A stretch of DNA of 64,000 nucleotides from Salvator merianae (GCA_003586115.2 QVOM02000029.1:31774625-31838624); one strand, 5' to 3'. Positions 22,941 through 35,084 are shown, counted from the first letter of the stretch. Made by a program: numbers and translations. The notes: generated by a model from the sequence alone, not told the origin.

Positions 22941-23688
22941 ACACCTGCCTGGGTTCCTAATGATCTATAAGCATTTGTACTTATGCCTTTTAATTAAGCA
23001 TCTTTGCATCTAAAATGCTTAAGATTACAAACACTGCCTTTATTCTTACATGTCCAAAATAATTCAGTACAGAAAAGTGAAAATTGTGACTGACTCAGGA
23101 TACAAAAATCACTTAGTTTCAGTTCTCAGGGGATAAAGTTTGCAAAAGTGTAATAAGTTCCCCAGTATGTAACCTAATTATATCTGTCCTTTAGAATTTT
23201 GTTTCCCATAAGAACTTAATGTCTATGAATAAAAATAGCACTTGAAATAAGTCCAACCTCCTGTGCAAGTCTTCAGAATGTATCTGGCTTGATAGCTATT
23301 GGCTTCCCAACCCCCCATCCCTTTTCTGCACCGATAAAAGGCACTATTTCGATTCACCATTAAAGGATGAAGCAAGAGCCTCTCCTTCTCTGTTGCATCC
23401 TCAAATCACTTGCTCAGAATCTCTTTTCACCTGCTGGTGAGCAAAGGAAGCCTGTACCATCAAGTGGGAAAGATAATAGATAATTAGATCAGAAGATGTG
23501 CTTGTGAGAGACACAGTTTTCTCTTGTCAGGTATGCAGCTGTTAAAAGAAACAGGACTTCTTTTCTGAACTGTGACAAGACAAGCATGGTATAAACTAAT
23601 TATGGCCAGATTTGCACTTACCTCAGTGGAATGGGGTATCAAGACAATCCCAGGCAGTTTCACTTCCAGCGTGGTTGGGACCATTCAA
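22941..23688. other. Intergenic, nothing recognised
   Basis: AT-rich with no element ends. Confidence 0.5.
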
Positions 23689-24587
23689 GGCCTGTTTGCA
23701 CTTCAGTGCTACTGAGCGTTGAGATGCTCACTAACACAGTGCATCCGTATTTTGAGGAGACCCTAGCAACTGGGAGCTTCTGCAGATGCTCCTGATTGCT
23801 ACTAGCTGTGGACAACAGTTTTGTTGCCCACAGCTGGACTGGGAGCAGCTAGACTGCTCTCAGTATGCAGCATTTGCACCCACTTTCAGGTGCGAACGTT
23901 GCAGGCCATAGCATAGCTGTGCAGTCACATGCCACATCTTCAGTCACCATGGCAGCAACCAAATGTTTCCATGGCCACTGTCATGGCAGGGCAGCCAGCA
24001 TTTGCACTGAGAGTACTGGAAGCCTGTTTCTGGGCTGTTTCAGCCCTTGCAGTGCAGGTGGCCACCACACCACAGGGACTGTTGCACAATGAAATGGTCA
24101 TATTTGACCATTAGAAGGAGTAAAGTGCAAAAAGGTCTCAACATTCTAAGTACTGGAACACCTCTGTTCTTGTCCTGTAGTGGAAGCCATGCGGTTGGTC
24201 TATCTCCTGGTCCATTCCTTGCAATCCGTCCTTCCATCAAAAGCTTAACCCAGCCCTATCCGTGACTGGGTGATGCATGCATCACTCCTACATTGTGTCT
24301 GGTATGGGAGGTCTGGACCTAGCATCGCAGGTCCAGCCCTAGCCATTCCACTCCGGAGGCAGATCCACGCCCAGCCTCACAACACAGGATGGGGTGCTGA
24401 AGCTCCAATCCTGGACCATTCCTGCTGCCGCAGGAACACTTGTGGACAACCTTGAACCTGTTCACAGCAGAAGAGGACCAGGGGGGCTCAAAACACTTCA
24501 GGAACGCTGCAGTCAATCACAAAAATGCAGACAAAACTTTCCAGCAATCTGCTTATACATGTCTACTGGGTAGGTGCGAAAAGACCC
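23689..24587. mobile_element. Non-autonomous transposon with GGCCTGTTTGCACTT end
   Basis: The left end GGCCTGTTTGCACTT and the right end GGTGCGAAAAGACCC are imperfect inverted repeats of the type at 6919 and 52610. Flanking triplets do not match clearly, so the exact edges are uncertain. The interior has many short dyads and no coding capacity. Confidence 0.6.
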
Positions 24588-24614
24588 TTTAATTAACCTT
24601 AATTCCTGGTAGCA

Positions 24615-24695
24615 ATGAAGATATGCATAAGCAGTTTTCCTGGCAATAATATGGAAATGGTTTGCCATCACCTTTTTCAGCCTTTTTTTTTAAAA
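24615..24695 (-). mobile_element. SINE tail fragment
   Basis: TTTTCCTGGCAATAATATGG and AAATGGTTTGCCATCACC match the conserved tail block of Sauria-like SINEs, as at 46399-46597. No tRNA-like head was found here. Confidence 0.5.
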
Positions 24696-25668
24696 AAACT
24701 TCGTATTCCAGCCTACAACCCTGGATTTCCCTCCTCGTTACCCATCCAGCTTTTCAAGGTAAGGCAAAGCTGGAAAGATGCCACCAGCTGCCAAGGGCAT
24801 CACTACACTGAAACCTTACCTTGTGCTTCCAAATAGAATCTGCTGCAACAATTATTGAATTTTGCTTCAGGAGAAAGCATACGTAAAAGACGTAACACAC
24901 TTCCGGTGCATTTCTTCTTCCAACACACATTAAAAAAATGGCCAGTCAAACCTGGATTGTATTGCTTTGCCCCTACCCTTCTCCATTCTAAACTCCTCCC
25001 TGACACTGTGAATGACTGGGCTGCACAACCTGTCAATCTCCTTGCTTTGTTCCAGTGTAGAAAAAAAGTCCTCCCCAAAAAAAGAAAAATAATGCAGCAG
25101 CATAGCTGCCTAGATCCTTATCAGCACTTTTGCATAGGAAAGCAAGATGTCTTTTCAGGTGCTTTTGGGCAGATCTGCATATCCACTAAGAGTATTTCTG
25201 CACAAAAGTAAAAGGAAACAACGAAAAAAAATGTTAGCAACCAGAATCATGCACCACTGCACAGGACTGGTTAATGTGATGAGGATAAAAAAAGAGGAAA
25301 CGCCTTCTTGTCCTCCCCTGGAATGCCCACACAAGCCTCTACGAATGAACTGGGTGAAGCCAATGGACACACTTATGATGCAGAAAAAAGCACTGTATAG
25401 AAAACACACATTACAAGAACTATAATCCACATTAGCCACGAGATTTTTTTTTTTAGATGTGATTTTTTTCCACAGCGAACACTGTTCAAATCTGCCTCAA
25501 AATCTGTGCATAGGAAAGCCCTTCGGCAGTGTAAGAGAGATGTCAAAAAATTAAATTCAAGAACGAAGCAGATTTATGAGCTTGTATCTTGGCTCAACAA
25601 GCCTTAATTTCTATGTATTGCAAGTGAATCCTGTAATGATGATGCTGCATTAGTTTTGAAATCTCAGA
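24696..25668. other. Intergenic, nothing recognised
   Basis: Several small frames (for example 24855-25211) without known motifs. Confidence 0.5.
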
Positions 25669-26855
25669 GGCCGCGTTCCGACACGGCATTTAATCAGTTT
25701 ACAGGCTGTCTTCAGTTCCCGCTGTGCCGACATGATCTTGCCATTCCGTAGTTTTTCTGGACTATATCGGCGAAATCCGGACTACTTTGTATTCGGATTT
25801 AATGAAGTCTCAAGCCGTTCCAGATCATTAGCGCGCTTTAGTTTGCGATGTGGGAACGGGGAAAGAGGCTATTTGGGAGGGACTGTACTTTTTGGGGGGC
25901 GTGCAGAGGGAGGGCTTCCCATTTCGTGCCGTCCAGTGACAGACTTTGTAGGTGGGCAGGAAGCGCAGTAGTTTCCTCTGCCTCCATTATCCCCCCTTCC
26001 GTCACTGCCAGGGGAAAAGAAACCGTCCTCCTTTTTACTTCACTAAGCTGCGGTCCTTTTTCTTTCTTTATCCCCCATTCGACACTGCTAGAAAGAAATT
26101 AAAGGCTTCCTCCACTTCCGTCTGCTCTTTAAACCAAAACATAAACTGTGCCTGTTTGGGGTTGCAGTCCTCTTGCCCCAACAAAGAGCCCGCTCAAGAT
26201 GTGTTTTGCCGTGGACAGCACACAGCTACACAGCGGGGACACATGCCGCTGCGGATGTCTCAGGGAAAGATGAGGCAGAGTCCATTTGCTGATGATGAAC
26301 TGCACTGTCAAGATAGTAGAGCCCCCCACGTTCCCTCCCCACTTTTTCCCTTCGTTATGGACCTCTCCCTCCTTTTGCGCTACTTTTAAATTGCGCAATT
26401 GCGCAAAAGTGCACTTGCAGGGGAGCAGAAATCGCCATCAGCCCTTTAAAAAGCTTGCGGAACATAGTTTTAAAGTGCTGCTTGTGTAGATAGAGGCTAT
26501 AGTGGGGAGAAGGAGCACATGGCGAATGACTAGTAACGCTGCCAAGTGAATCCATGTTCTGAGGCAGCAGCGGGGACATATGGAGAGCGGAGCTTGACTT
26601 TCCCGCCCCTGTAATGTCAAGATTTGAACATTGGGATTGCAGCCAATCGCTGACTGCACGGGGTGGGGAATTTGGCAAGGGGTGGAGGCAGAAAAGGTAC
26701 TGTTTCTCTGTGCCAAGCACGGGAAATATCAGTGTGGGAACGAGCAGGTATGAATTGAGTCCGTGTTAAACTGTAACTGTCGGAACGACCAGAAGATGAA
26801 TTCAGTCCTTGTACTCTTCCGATACGGATTAAATTTACGATGTCGGAACGCGGCC
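25669..26855 (+). mobile_element. GGCC-family transposon (copy 4), best preserved
   Basis: This 1187-bp copy has perfect 15-bp ends: GGCCGCGTTCCGACA on the left and its exact inverse TGTCGGAACGCGGCC on the right. AGA flanks both sides (25666-25668 and 26856-26858). TGTCGGAACG recurs internally at 26778-26787. ATTGCGCAAT (26390-26399) overlaps a second TTGCGCAA. The CpG richness is unusual for a repeat here and suggests a young copy. Frames such as 25952-26389 are not transposase. Confidence 0.93.
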
Positions 26856-26858
26856 AGA

Positions 26859-27129
26859 CAGAAGTTCCTGTAAGTTCTTTAAAATAGCACATAATGCGAA
26901 TGTTATATAGATTGAAATTTACTGACTTATGTGGGGGCTCCAATAAAGAAGGAAGTCCTCATCTCCTTTGGGGGTTAAGGTGTTAATAGAGGTGCAACCT
27001 TTACATTAGAGCATTACTCTGTATTATAACTCTCTGGCAAGTTTGTGTCTCTATTCGCGCATATAGCCTTAATGACCATCATTATAATAAGCTTGTTACC
27101 TCATTGCCAAACCCATCGTTTTGTGTTTC
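26859..27129. other. Intergenic, nothing recognised
   Basis: Short AT-rich stretch. Confidence 0.5.
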
Positions 27130-27179
27130 AGTTGTTATTCACACACAGAGCTTGCCTAGATAGGTTGCCCATAGGCATT

Positions 27180-27247
27180 TCACTCCATGCATCTGATGAG
27201 GAAGGCTTAGTCTATGAAAGCTCACACTACCCACTTCTTTCTCTCTG
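27180..27247. repeat. Dispersed repeat fragment (CATCTGATGAGG...ATGAAAGCTCA)
   Basis: CCATGCATCTGATGAGGAAG followed by CTATGAAAGCTCACACTACC is a tail motif common in reptile dispersed repeats. A related inverted block with ATGAGCTTTCATAGATTAAT lies at 45421-45545. Confidence 0.4.
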
Positions 27248-27250
27248 TTA

Positions 27251-27757
27251 GGCCCTTTCTGCACTTACCTGTCTTTAGTCTGCACCAGTGGGTCTGGAAT
27301 AGTCTGACCCACTGATCTGGTCTGTGGGAAAGCATGGGCTGGATCAGTGCTGTCTGCATCGATAGCGCAGATCTAGATCAGCCCATACCACGGCCACAGT
27401 CCACATCTCCAAGGGCTAGAAATGGAAGTTCCTAGCCTCGTGGTATCAGAGGGATGGTTCCTGGAGGTGCACTATGGTGTGCTGCTGAAAGGCGCCCCTC
27501 TGTAGTCCTGAACACGGGAGGCATGCCTTCTGCATGCTTCCTGCGTTCTGGATCAGGGCCATGCTGGTCCACTGGTAGACCCAATTAAATGGGTCTACCA
27601 GTGATCTGGATTAAGGCCTCCTTAATCTGGATTACACTCTGTCAAATGCAGACAAAGCAGACCTGCAGGGGTTATGTGCACATCTATGAGGCCTTCAAAT
27701 GTACTAGACAGACCCTTAATCTATATTAAGTAATCCATATTCCCTGCAGAAAGTCCC
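27251..27757. mobile_element. Non-autonomous transposon with GGCCCTTTCTGCACTT ends
   Basis: This 507-bp element has left end GGCCCTTTCTGCACTTACC and right end CCTGCAGAAAGTCCC, with TTA on both sides (27248-27250 and 27758-27760). The interior shares the GACCCACTG / AGTGGGTCTGG dyads of the element at 6919-7825. Confidence 0.82.
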
Positions 27758-27760
27758 TTA

Positions 27761-28019
27761 GTCTCTAAGGCGCTAGTAGATCCCCTTGCTTACTGATCCA
27801 GACTAACACTGCTAGTTGTGAAGGATGTCTCTCATTTGGGAAATGTAGCTCTAGAGGGTAGGATGGATGCTTCCTCCAAAACTAAAAACTAATGTTACAC
27901 TTAGTAATTTTCTCCTAAATCACTCAAATGCCACTTGTAGAAGCTATCATCATTCTCCTTGACAAATCATGATTGAATGAGAGGACAGGCAGATGCCTTG
28001 TTATTTCAAAGGTACTATA
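27761..28019. other. Intergenic, nothing recognised
   Basis: No features. Confidence 0.5.
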
Positions 28020-28210
28020 TTTTACGCTCTATCCTGCCCTACTTCTACTAAGTCCAGGGTGGTGATCTTTATTCTCCTCCCCCCTATTTAATCTGTACAA
28101 CAACCCTTGTGAGGTTGGTTAGGAGGTTGAGAGGCAGTGACCATGCCAAGACCCCCCAGTGGAAATCTGAAATGAGGAAATCTGAACTTCAAATTCCCAA
28201 CCCTGAATAT
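28020..28210 (-). mobile_element. L2/MIR-like retroposon tail fragment
   Basis: TACAACAACCCTTGTGAGG, GGTTGGTTAGGAGGTTGAG and GACCCCCCAGTGGAAATC form the familiar 3'-UTR-like block of old L2/MIR repeats in amniotes, here in inverted orientation. Assignment is by pattern only. Confidence 0.45.
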
Positions 28211-28810
28211 TGGGAACAGATTTTTCCAACTTAAGTTTTCTTTCCCTTCTCGCTAGTCTGAGACAAACGCATGGGGGCGGGGGGAGAATCAATGTGTTAA
28301 ATAGAAGGGTACTTGGCTATAACTAAATTTCATTTGCCTATCTTGACTGAAATTTTTTTAGGCAAATTGAGAAAAACTGTAGCCGCAGTAACCGGGTAAG
28401 CAGTAGATTACAGTTTCATACACACAGCAAACAGAGTTGATAATTGCCCAGCTGTTCTGCTTAGAGGTTCTGAAAGACTTAAATGTCACACTATGCAAAG
28501 GAGGCTAGCTTGGAAGAATAAATCTGTGCTGGATTTCAGTTCCATGAAATTGCATGTTTCTTGCTGACTGATAATGAAATTCCTCTGGCTTGTAACATAT
28601 GTATAGCACAGTTGGATGTCCTTCATAATATTATCGTTGTCTCCAAGGGAGACAAATATTTTATATTACTCCTAATAGCAAACTTAGTTAATGAGGGTTG
28701 ACAGGGTTGCAGCCAAAACAGGTCCGCTGAGAAATTTGCTAAAGACACAGCGTTGCACAAAATGTGCAGCTTGGCATCAAATCCATGCACTAATAATGGA
28801 AATTTTATGA
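28211..28810. other. Intergenic, nothing recognised
   Basis: AT-rich with no element ends. Confidence 0.5.
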
Positions 28811-28925
28811 AGATATGAATGTTTGTTTGTTTATAACATTTGTATCCCACCTTTCACCTGGAAGTCCCTAGGTGGGTCAGAACACATGATAAAACAATTA
28901 CTAAAACATATTTAGAAATATAACC
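28811..28925 (-). mobile_element. L2-like LINE 3' tail
   Basis: TTTATAACATTTGTATCCCA, CCTTTCACCTGGAAGTCCC and GATAAAACAATTACTAAAAC match the inverted extreme 3' end of the L2-like repeat at 32359 (TTATATCCCACCTTTCAGC). Confidence 0.5.
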
Positions 28926-29692
28926 TATCCGTTCTCCTTCTCATTCATCAAATGTTGGAAAATAACATTAGTTTCATGCAAGGAATATGTTGCAGCAGTG
29001 CATGTAACTTGTGCTTCTGCAGTCTTAAAAGCTACTCCTTTTTCTTGGCAGGATTAAGTTTGTCCTGACCTCAGCGTCTGAAGATACAAGTCCCACTTCT
29101 AAAAACTGCATGTTAAGAGATGCCGTTAGAAGCCATCCGGGAAATTTGGATGATTCTTACCTTTTGACATTCTCAGGGACTTGCTGAGCAGGGTTGCTGC
29201 CGCCATGAAGGGGGAGGAGGTGTTTTTTGCAACAGCTCAGTGCCCAAAAGTAGATAAGTAAATGCTGCAGCTTGTTGACTGGCCTGAGAATGTCAGATTT
29301 GAATGTCTGTTGAATTTGCTGTTTATTTGTTATTGCACTCTGGATATATTTCTGGCCTCAGTCTGCACTGTATGGAAACTCCATCTTGCGTTCCTTGCCA
29401 GAGACCTATTCTACCCTAGCTATGCCCCTGTTGATTACATCACTTAATGATCCAGAAAAGTGTTAAATTCACTCCAGTGGAAGATGCAGTTACCCTTTAT
29501 AGTAGAGAATATCTGCATCTCAGGATTTGAGCGTCGCATTCATTGTAGGAATTCTCCAGTATGGATTGTGTTGCTGCAGACGTGTCGCCACCAAGTATCA
29601 TTAGCGTGATTTGCAAAATATGTGGCATACAATCCAGCTTGGGAAACTCCTACAATGCAGCAATTATCCTCCTCCGGGTAACTATACTGGGT

Positions 29693-29698
<6 letters not shown>
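28926..29698. other. Intergenic, nothing recognised
   Basis: No gene or element recognised. Confidence 0.5.

Positions 29699-29746
<48 letters not shown>
29699..29746. repeat. (TA)24 microsatellite
   Basis: Twenty-four uninterrupted TA units. It is followed by an L2-like tail block (CTTTAACCCACCCTGAGAC, GATATAGAGTGGGAGATAAA) at 29747-29830. Confidence 0.95.
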
Positions 29747-29750
<4 letters not shown>

Positions 29751-29830
29751 GTTTATTATGTTTTCATTCCTTTAACCCACCCTGAGACTTCAGGATATAG
29801 AGTGGGAGATAAATGTGAATAAAGTATAGC

Positions 29831-30140
29831 AAAATGGAGTCTGAAGGAGATCCTTAGCTGTAAAAGCACAAAACTTCTTGAGTCTCTTCCCTCCAAAAAA
29901 TGCTGTTCCCCTCCCAAAAGGAACTCCTAATGGGCCCCAAACAAAAGAAAATGAAAACAAACATGCAAATCAAAGATACCCCATGCAACTCTGTGCCATA
30001 AAATGCTTGAGTATCTCTTGTAATGATAATAGGAAACTAGAAGGGGTAGAATGAAGTATGATGCATGCCCTTTCCTCATTGCCTTTTCTAGATTAAGATA
30101 AGAACATAAGGATTCCACATGATCTTGAACAGAGGTTTCC
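29831..30140. other. Intergenic, nothing recognised
   Basis: A short AAGAACATAAGGATTCC at about 30100 hints at a CR1 tail remnant but is too short to call. Confidence 0.4.
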
Positions 30141-30260
30141 ATATTTGGGCCTCCGGATGATATCAGACTACAATTCCCATCAGGCCCACAAAGTGTGGTC
30201 AAAGTTAAATAATGATGGGAACTGTAGTTTTAACCACATCTGGAGACCCAAATGTGGTAA
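30141..30260. repeat. Palindromic dispersed repeat
   Basis: CTACAATTCCCATCAGGCC faces ATGATGGGAACTGTAGTT, and the outer arms (CATATTTGGGCCTCCGGAT against ATCTGGAGACCCAAATGTGG) also pair, so the 120-bp unit folds on itself. It is probably a MITE of hAT type, but no flanking duplication was identified. Confidence 0.6.
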
Positions 30261-30479
30261 CGTCTGACCTAGAAACAAGATATTTAATTATAAATGTGTA
30301 CAATAACTGTGAATCTTAGTAAGAAAGTTGTATTCAGTTGTATTAAAAAAAATCAGGTTGTTTGTGTGATTCCTTCCATAATCCTCAAACTTGTTTTCTT
30401 TTCCACAGTGTTTCCTTAATTTACTTTTATCTCTCTGACCCTCCCTTTTGATTTCTATAACATATCCATTAGTCTCCTA

Positions 30480-31548
30480 GGCCGCGGTCTGACATCGTAA
30501 ATTTAATCCGTATCGGAAGAGTACAAGGACCGAATTCATCTTCTGATCGTTCCCACAGTTACATTTTAACACGGACTCAATTTGTACTTGCTCATTCTCG
30601 CACTGATGTTTCCCACGCTTGGCATGGAGAAGCAGTACCTTTTCTGCCTCCAGCATTCACTTGGCAGCGTTGCCAGTCATTCGCCATTTGCTCCTTCTCC
30701 CCCCTACAGCTTCTATCTACACATGCAGAACTTTTAAACCACATGTACTGCACAATTAAGCTTCATAAAGGGCACATGGCAAGTTCTGCTCCCTTGCAAG
30801 TGAACATTTGCGCAATTGCACAATTTAAAAGTAGCGCACAAGCAGGGAGAGGTCAGTAAAGAAGGGGAAACATGGGGAGGGAACGTGGGGGGGGCTCTAT
30901 TATCATGATAGAGCAGTTCAAGGCCAGCAAATGGACTCTGCCTCATCTCCCCCCAAGACATCCACAGCAGCATGTGTCCCCACTGTGTAGCTGTGTTCTG
31001 CCAACGGCAAAACTGATGTTGAGTGGGTTCTTTGTTGGGGCAAGAGGACAGCAACCCCAAACAGGCGCAGTTTCTTTTTTGGTTTAATCAGTAGACGGAA
31101 GTGGAGGAAGCCTTTAATTTCTTCCTGGCAACGTCGAATGGGGGATAAAGAAAGAGAAAGGACCACAGCTTAGTGAAGTAAAAAGGAGGACGGTTTTCTT
31201 TTCTCCTGGCAGTGACAGATGGGGGGATAATGGAGGCAGAAGAAACTACTGCGCTTCCTGCCCACCCACAAAGTCTGTCACTGGACAGCATGAAATGGGA
31301 AGCCCTCCCTCTGCACGCCCCCAAAACAGTATGGTCCCTCCCAAATAGCGTCCTTCCCCGTTCTCACATCGCAAAGTAAAGCGGGCTAGCAATCTGGAAC
31401 AGCTTGAGAACTCATTAAATCCAAATACAAAGTAGTCCGGATTTCACCAATTTAGTCCAGAAAAACAACAGAATGGCAAGATCATGTCGGGCCAGCAGAA
31501 ACTGAAGATGGTCTATAAACTGATTAAATGCCGTGTTGGAATGCGGCA
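30480..31548 (-). mobile_element. GGCC-family transposon (copy 5), internal deletion
   Basis: An inverted copy beginning GGCCGCGGTCTGACATC and ending GTGTTGGAATGCGGCA, with CTA on both sides (30477-30479 and 31549-31551). About 120 bp found in sister copies is missing near 30650. A TTTGCGCAAT C/EBP-like octamer core is at 30807-30816. Confidence 0.87.
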
Positions 31549-31551
31549 CTA

Positions 31552-32358
31552 CTGTATAAGTATCACATAAGGTTAAATTTTGCTGATAACTGTGAAACTC
31601 TGTGAAACATTCCAGGGTCTTCAAATAGGAAGAGGTATAAAAGTGTTTTAAATAAACAAGGCTCCTAGCAAGGAGCAGGTTTGGCTAGCTGAACACTGAA
31701 AAAAACACTCCACCATGTAACATTTTGTAATAGCCTCTGTTTATCTACATTTATATTCCACCTTTCCTTCATCACAGAACATATATGTGGTTCCCTGAAG
31801 ATTTTCTTTCCAATCTCTGTATGACTCTAAACCCACATTAAATAACATAGGTGTTTATTTCTTTTGCTTCTGTGTTTTATATATATTTGCCATCTGTGAG
31901 TTGTATATTGACCCTTATGCCGGAACAAATCATAGACTGTTTCTTGTACCAGGTTGGAGAAACTGAATCATTATATCATCTATTCCACCCCATATTTTGT
32001 GCCATGCAAGATGCACAGGCGTATAAATGCACCTATATAATTTTGTCACGGAATATTTACGTAAGATAAATAAAAATCAGGATGCAAGGTGATTTTAGAA
32101 GAAATTATTTTGGAAAAAATCTAGGTCTTATATGGCAAAAATATGGCATATATACATTATATAGAACCAGGGGTAGTTGGATCCTATTTTGGCACAATAT
32201 CCAGGAAGTCAATTGAAATGGCAGCAAAAACTATTTCTAGGACATGGTAATGTATTTTGGAATCCATTTGTATGGTTCACTAACCCCAAATAAATCTATT
32301 TACCTATATAACACAGACAGGTCCCTTATGCACTGGGGTAGGATTTTATTTTCTGTAT
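31552..32358. other. Intergenic, nothing recognised
   Basis: AT-rich. The part near 32100-32290 might be an old L1 remnant, but it is too degraded to support. Confidence 0.4.
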
Positions 32359-33725
32359 TAAAAATATTTATATCCCACCTTTCAGCATATGGTCCCAGGA
32401 TGGGTTACACTTAATAAAAACATTAAAATAAAATAAAAAATACAACCCCCATCTACTCACTGCAGGACCTCATCAACTCCATATAAAGGAGCTATGTTCC
32501 AAATGCCTGGCAGAATAGGTGAGTCTTTGGGTGCAATCAGACAGGGCCCTTTCCAGTTGCCCCTTTATGAAGAACTGTCCCTTCCAACCTGTTTACTGAT
32601 TATGTATCCAAAAGCCTACCTTTTCTTTCCAAACAACATTCAGCATGCACCTCATAGTTCGACAATGGCATTCGTGACAACAGGTGCTACTCTCTGATTG
32701 GTCTCTCCTTTGCTCAGCTTCCCATGGCCCTGATTGGTTGCCTCAGCCATGCTGTGTAGTTGAGGGATCATCGGCTACTTTTCCCAGTGAGATTGTTTCC
32801 AGTCAGCTTTCTGTTTCACCGAAAGTGCATCTGCTCAACCACTTGAACCTTTGTGACCAGCCACCTGTTCCTTCCCCTCTTACCACTGCCTCCCTCTCAA
32901 CCAGCCTTTCTCTGTGTTTTCTGTCATCAGTCCCATCTCATCTAGCCGTCTTCCAGTCCCTGCTGGCTTGTAACAGTCAATCACTGGTCCTATTTCATGA
33001 ATGGAGCACACTCCCCCTCAAATTTAGCCGCATCTTCTCCTTTAGCTCCCACAAAAATAATCTGTTCGCTGTATGAGAGCCCCAGAGGCTGCTTGGCTTC
33101 TTCTGCAGCAGCTGTGGAGGAAGATCACAAAACTTCACGTTTCCCTGAGGCCCCAGTTCCTCCTTTTCTTTAGTCTTTGGAGGGTCAAGGCTCAGCTCCT
33201 CCTTCTAATGCACCTTCTTACATCAGCCTCTCTGCCAGCCATTTCCAGGTTCGTGATTGGCTTCGTAAGCCTCCATAGCTTCCCACTCGATCTGATCCCA
33301 AAAATGAGTTGCACTCAGAGTTACGATTTTGTGTCTGAGAAAGAAGAACCTATTTCCAGTTCTCAGGATGTGGTAACGCGTTGTTAGATATGTAATGTCT
33401 GTCCCTAGAGCCTCAGATTTGCCCAGAAGGTGCCCCTTTAAACATGTTTGATTGCACCCTTTATTAGGCGCCAAAAAAGATGGAGCACTGGTGCCTGATG
33501 TACCTCTGGTGGAATGCTATTCAAAGCTCTCTCCCTTGCCATCGTTCCCTTAACCTCTAAGAGAACCAGGACCTCCAAAAGGCCTTCTCCTGATGAATAC
33601 AGTAGTCTAACAGGTCTATAGTGGAGCAGGCGATCCTTCAGGAATTTAGGGCCCATGTCATTTAGGGCTTTATACATCCAAGTCAACACCTTGAATTGAA
33701 CCTGCCAGTTAATCAAGCTGTTCCA
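32359..33725 (-). mobile_element. L2-like LINE 3' part, split by a MITE
   Basis: Read on the - strand from 33725, the product shows QFKVLTWMYKALNDMGPKFL, then SSGEGLLEVLV and ARERALNSIPPEV. This is the C-terminal pattern of L2-type reverse-transcriptase proteins (fKalnglgPkyL, sLRSsgagLL, RAF...W..LP). The 3' UTR continues to 32359, ending in a CCCACCTTTCAGC block. A MITE (32529-33459) interrupts it with a TTT duplication. It is degraded and inactive. Confidence 0.65.
32529..33459. mobile_element. MITE with GGGTGCAATCAGACA ends, inserted in a LINE
   Basis: This 931-bp element has left end GGGTGCAATCAGACAGG and right end TGTTTGATTGCACCC. TTT lies on both sides (32526-32528 and 33460-33462). 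Removing it joins GGTGAGTCTTT to ATTAGGCGCC, as expected for the host LINE. The interior is related to 21042-21673 (shared GATTGGTTGCC-like and CCATTTCCAGG/TCGTGATTGGCT blocks). Open frames inside are chance. Confidence 0.85.
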
Positions 33726-34130
33726 TTACATTGGCAGCTTTGGATACAGCTGTTTCTTGCACAATCCAAAATACAGATGTTTGGCAGGGACTGTTTGCAT
33801 TACTAGATTGTACCCTACATTGTTCATTATAGTCATTCTTTGTATATCACAGTACTTCTGTTCTCAGGAATCTCTGTGCTATGGGCATTACATTAGAGGA
33901 ACCAGAATCAATCATCACTTCCCCTGAGTGCTGGCATTGCATAGACAGCAATGCTTTTTAATAACACCGTTTTGGCTAGCACAGTTTCATATTACACCAC
34001 AGGGGCTGCATTGCAGTGTTCATACATGAACAAACTGCACTAATCAAAACCACGTTATATGACAGATAACTATTCAGCATACCAAAATGAGTTCAATGGA
34101 TAGTTCTTGCTTTTTCATTTTGGAGAATGA
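33726..34130. other. Intergenic, nothing recognised
   Basis: No features. Confidence 0.5.
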
Positions 34131-34345
34131 AGCTGTGCTCAGACATAACAAAAGGGGCGACTTGGAGGCACCTCATAGAGACAATGTGTGGCACTCATGT
34201 TCCCAAGTCTTCTCTAATCCACCTTTTCTAGCATAGAATGTTCATGAGAAGGGGGAGGGGCAGACTGGTAAGTGAACAATCCCACTTTGAAGCCGTCTCT
34301 GAGCCACCTCAGAGATGCTTGTTTTTGTTGTGTCTGATCACAACC
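34131..34345. mobile_element. MITE of the GGCTGTGTTCAGACA family (copy 3)
   Basis: The left end is AGCTGTGCTCAGACATAAC and the right end TGTGTCTGATCACAACC. Interior blocks match copies 1, 2 and 4. Flanking triplets TGA and TAA differ at one base. Confidence 0.8.
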
Positions 34346-35084
34346 TAAGACTGCTAAGTATAGTGTGTCCACAGACCATAAAATATCATATTTTGGCTTC
34401 TAGCATGGGTTCAGTTTGCAGCCTGGACCTTCCTATTGCTCAAGGTGGTTTCCTGCTAAAAAGTACCTTCTGTTCTGCTCTCACTTACTCAGTTTGTCAG
34501 AAGAAATACTTCCATCCCCTCACGTTCATTGGTATCCCATTTTAAATGGAGCATCTCCATTTGAGGCCTACATTGAGGCTGCATGTGTCTTCCTCTCCCC
34601 AACGTAGTATACTGAAAGTTTTAAGACAAGGAACCTCTTTGATGATGAAGTGTACTGATGTAGCTGAAAAAACTGCCAGCCACTCAAAACCCCTACAAGT
34701 GAGAAATACTTCTCAATAGCTGTATTGAGAAGCATCAGCTGGCCAGCAAGCTAAAGCGCCTGCCAGAACAACCTGCAGCAGTCTGTCTTGATTAGAAGCT
34801 ACTTATGCCATGAAATGGCTTTACTCAAGCTGCCCAGCCACGTGCCAACCCTTGGCACACACACAGGCCAGAAAGGTTCTGCAGAGTGTCTGTAGCGACA
34901 GTGTATTTCTGCTACTGCAATCAGAATTTCACACTTAAGCCAAAATGGAATTACTGCTGAGTGTGGGTGTTACTAAGTAGTTAAAGGACCGTGACCTAAA
35001 CAGGGCAACCCCACAGTGATGAGCCTTGCTGTTTCTCAGGTAACTACAGGTAGGGAGGAAGAAAATGTTTCTGGCTTTTGGGAT
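34346..35084. other. Intergenic, nothing recognised
   Basis: No features. Confidence 0.5.
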
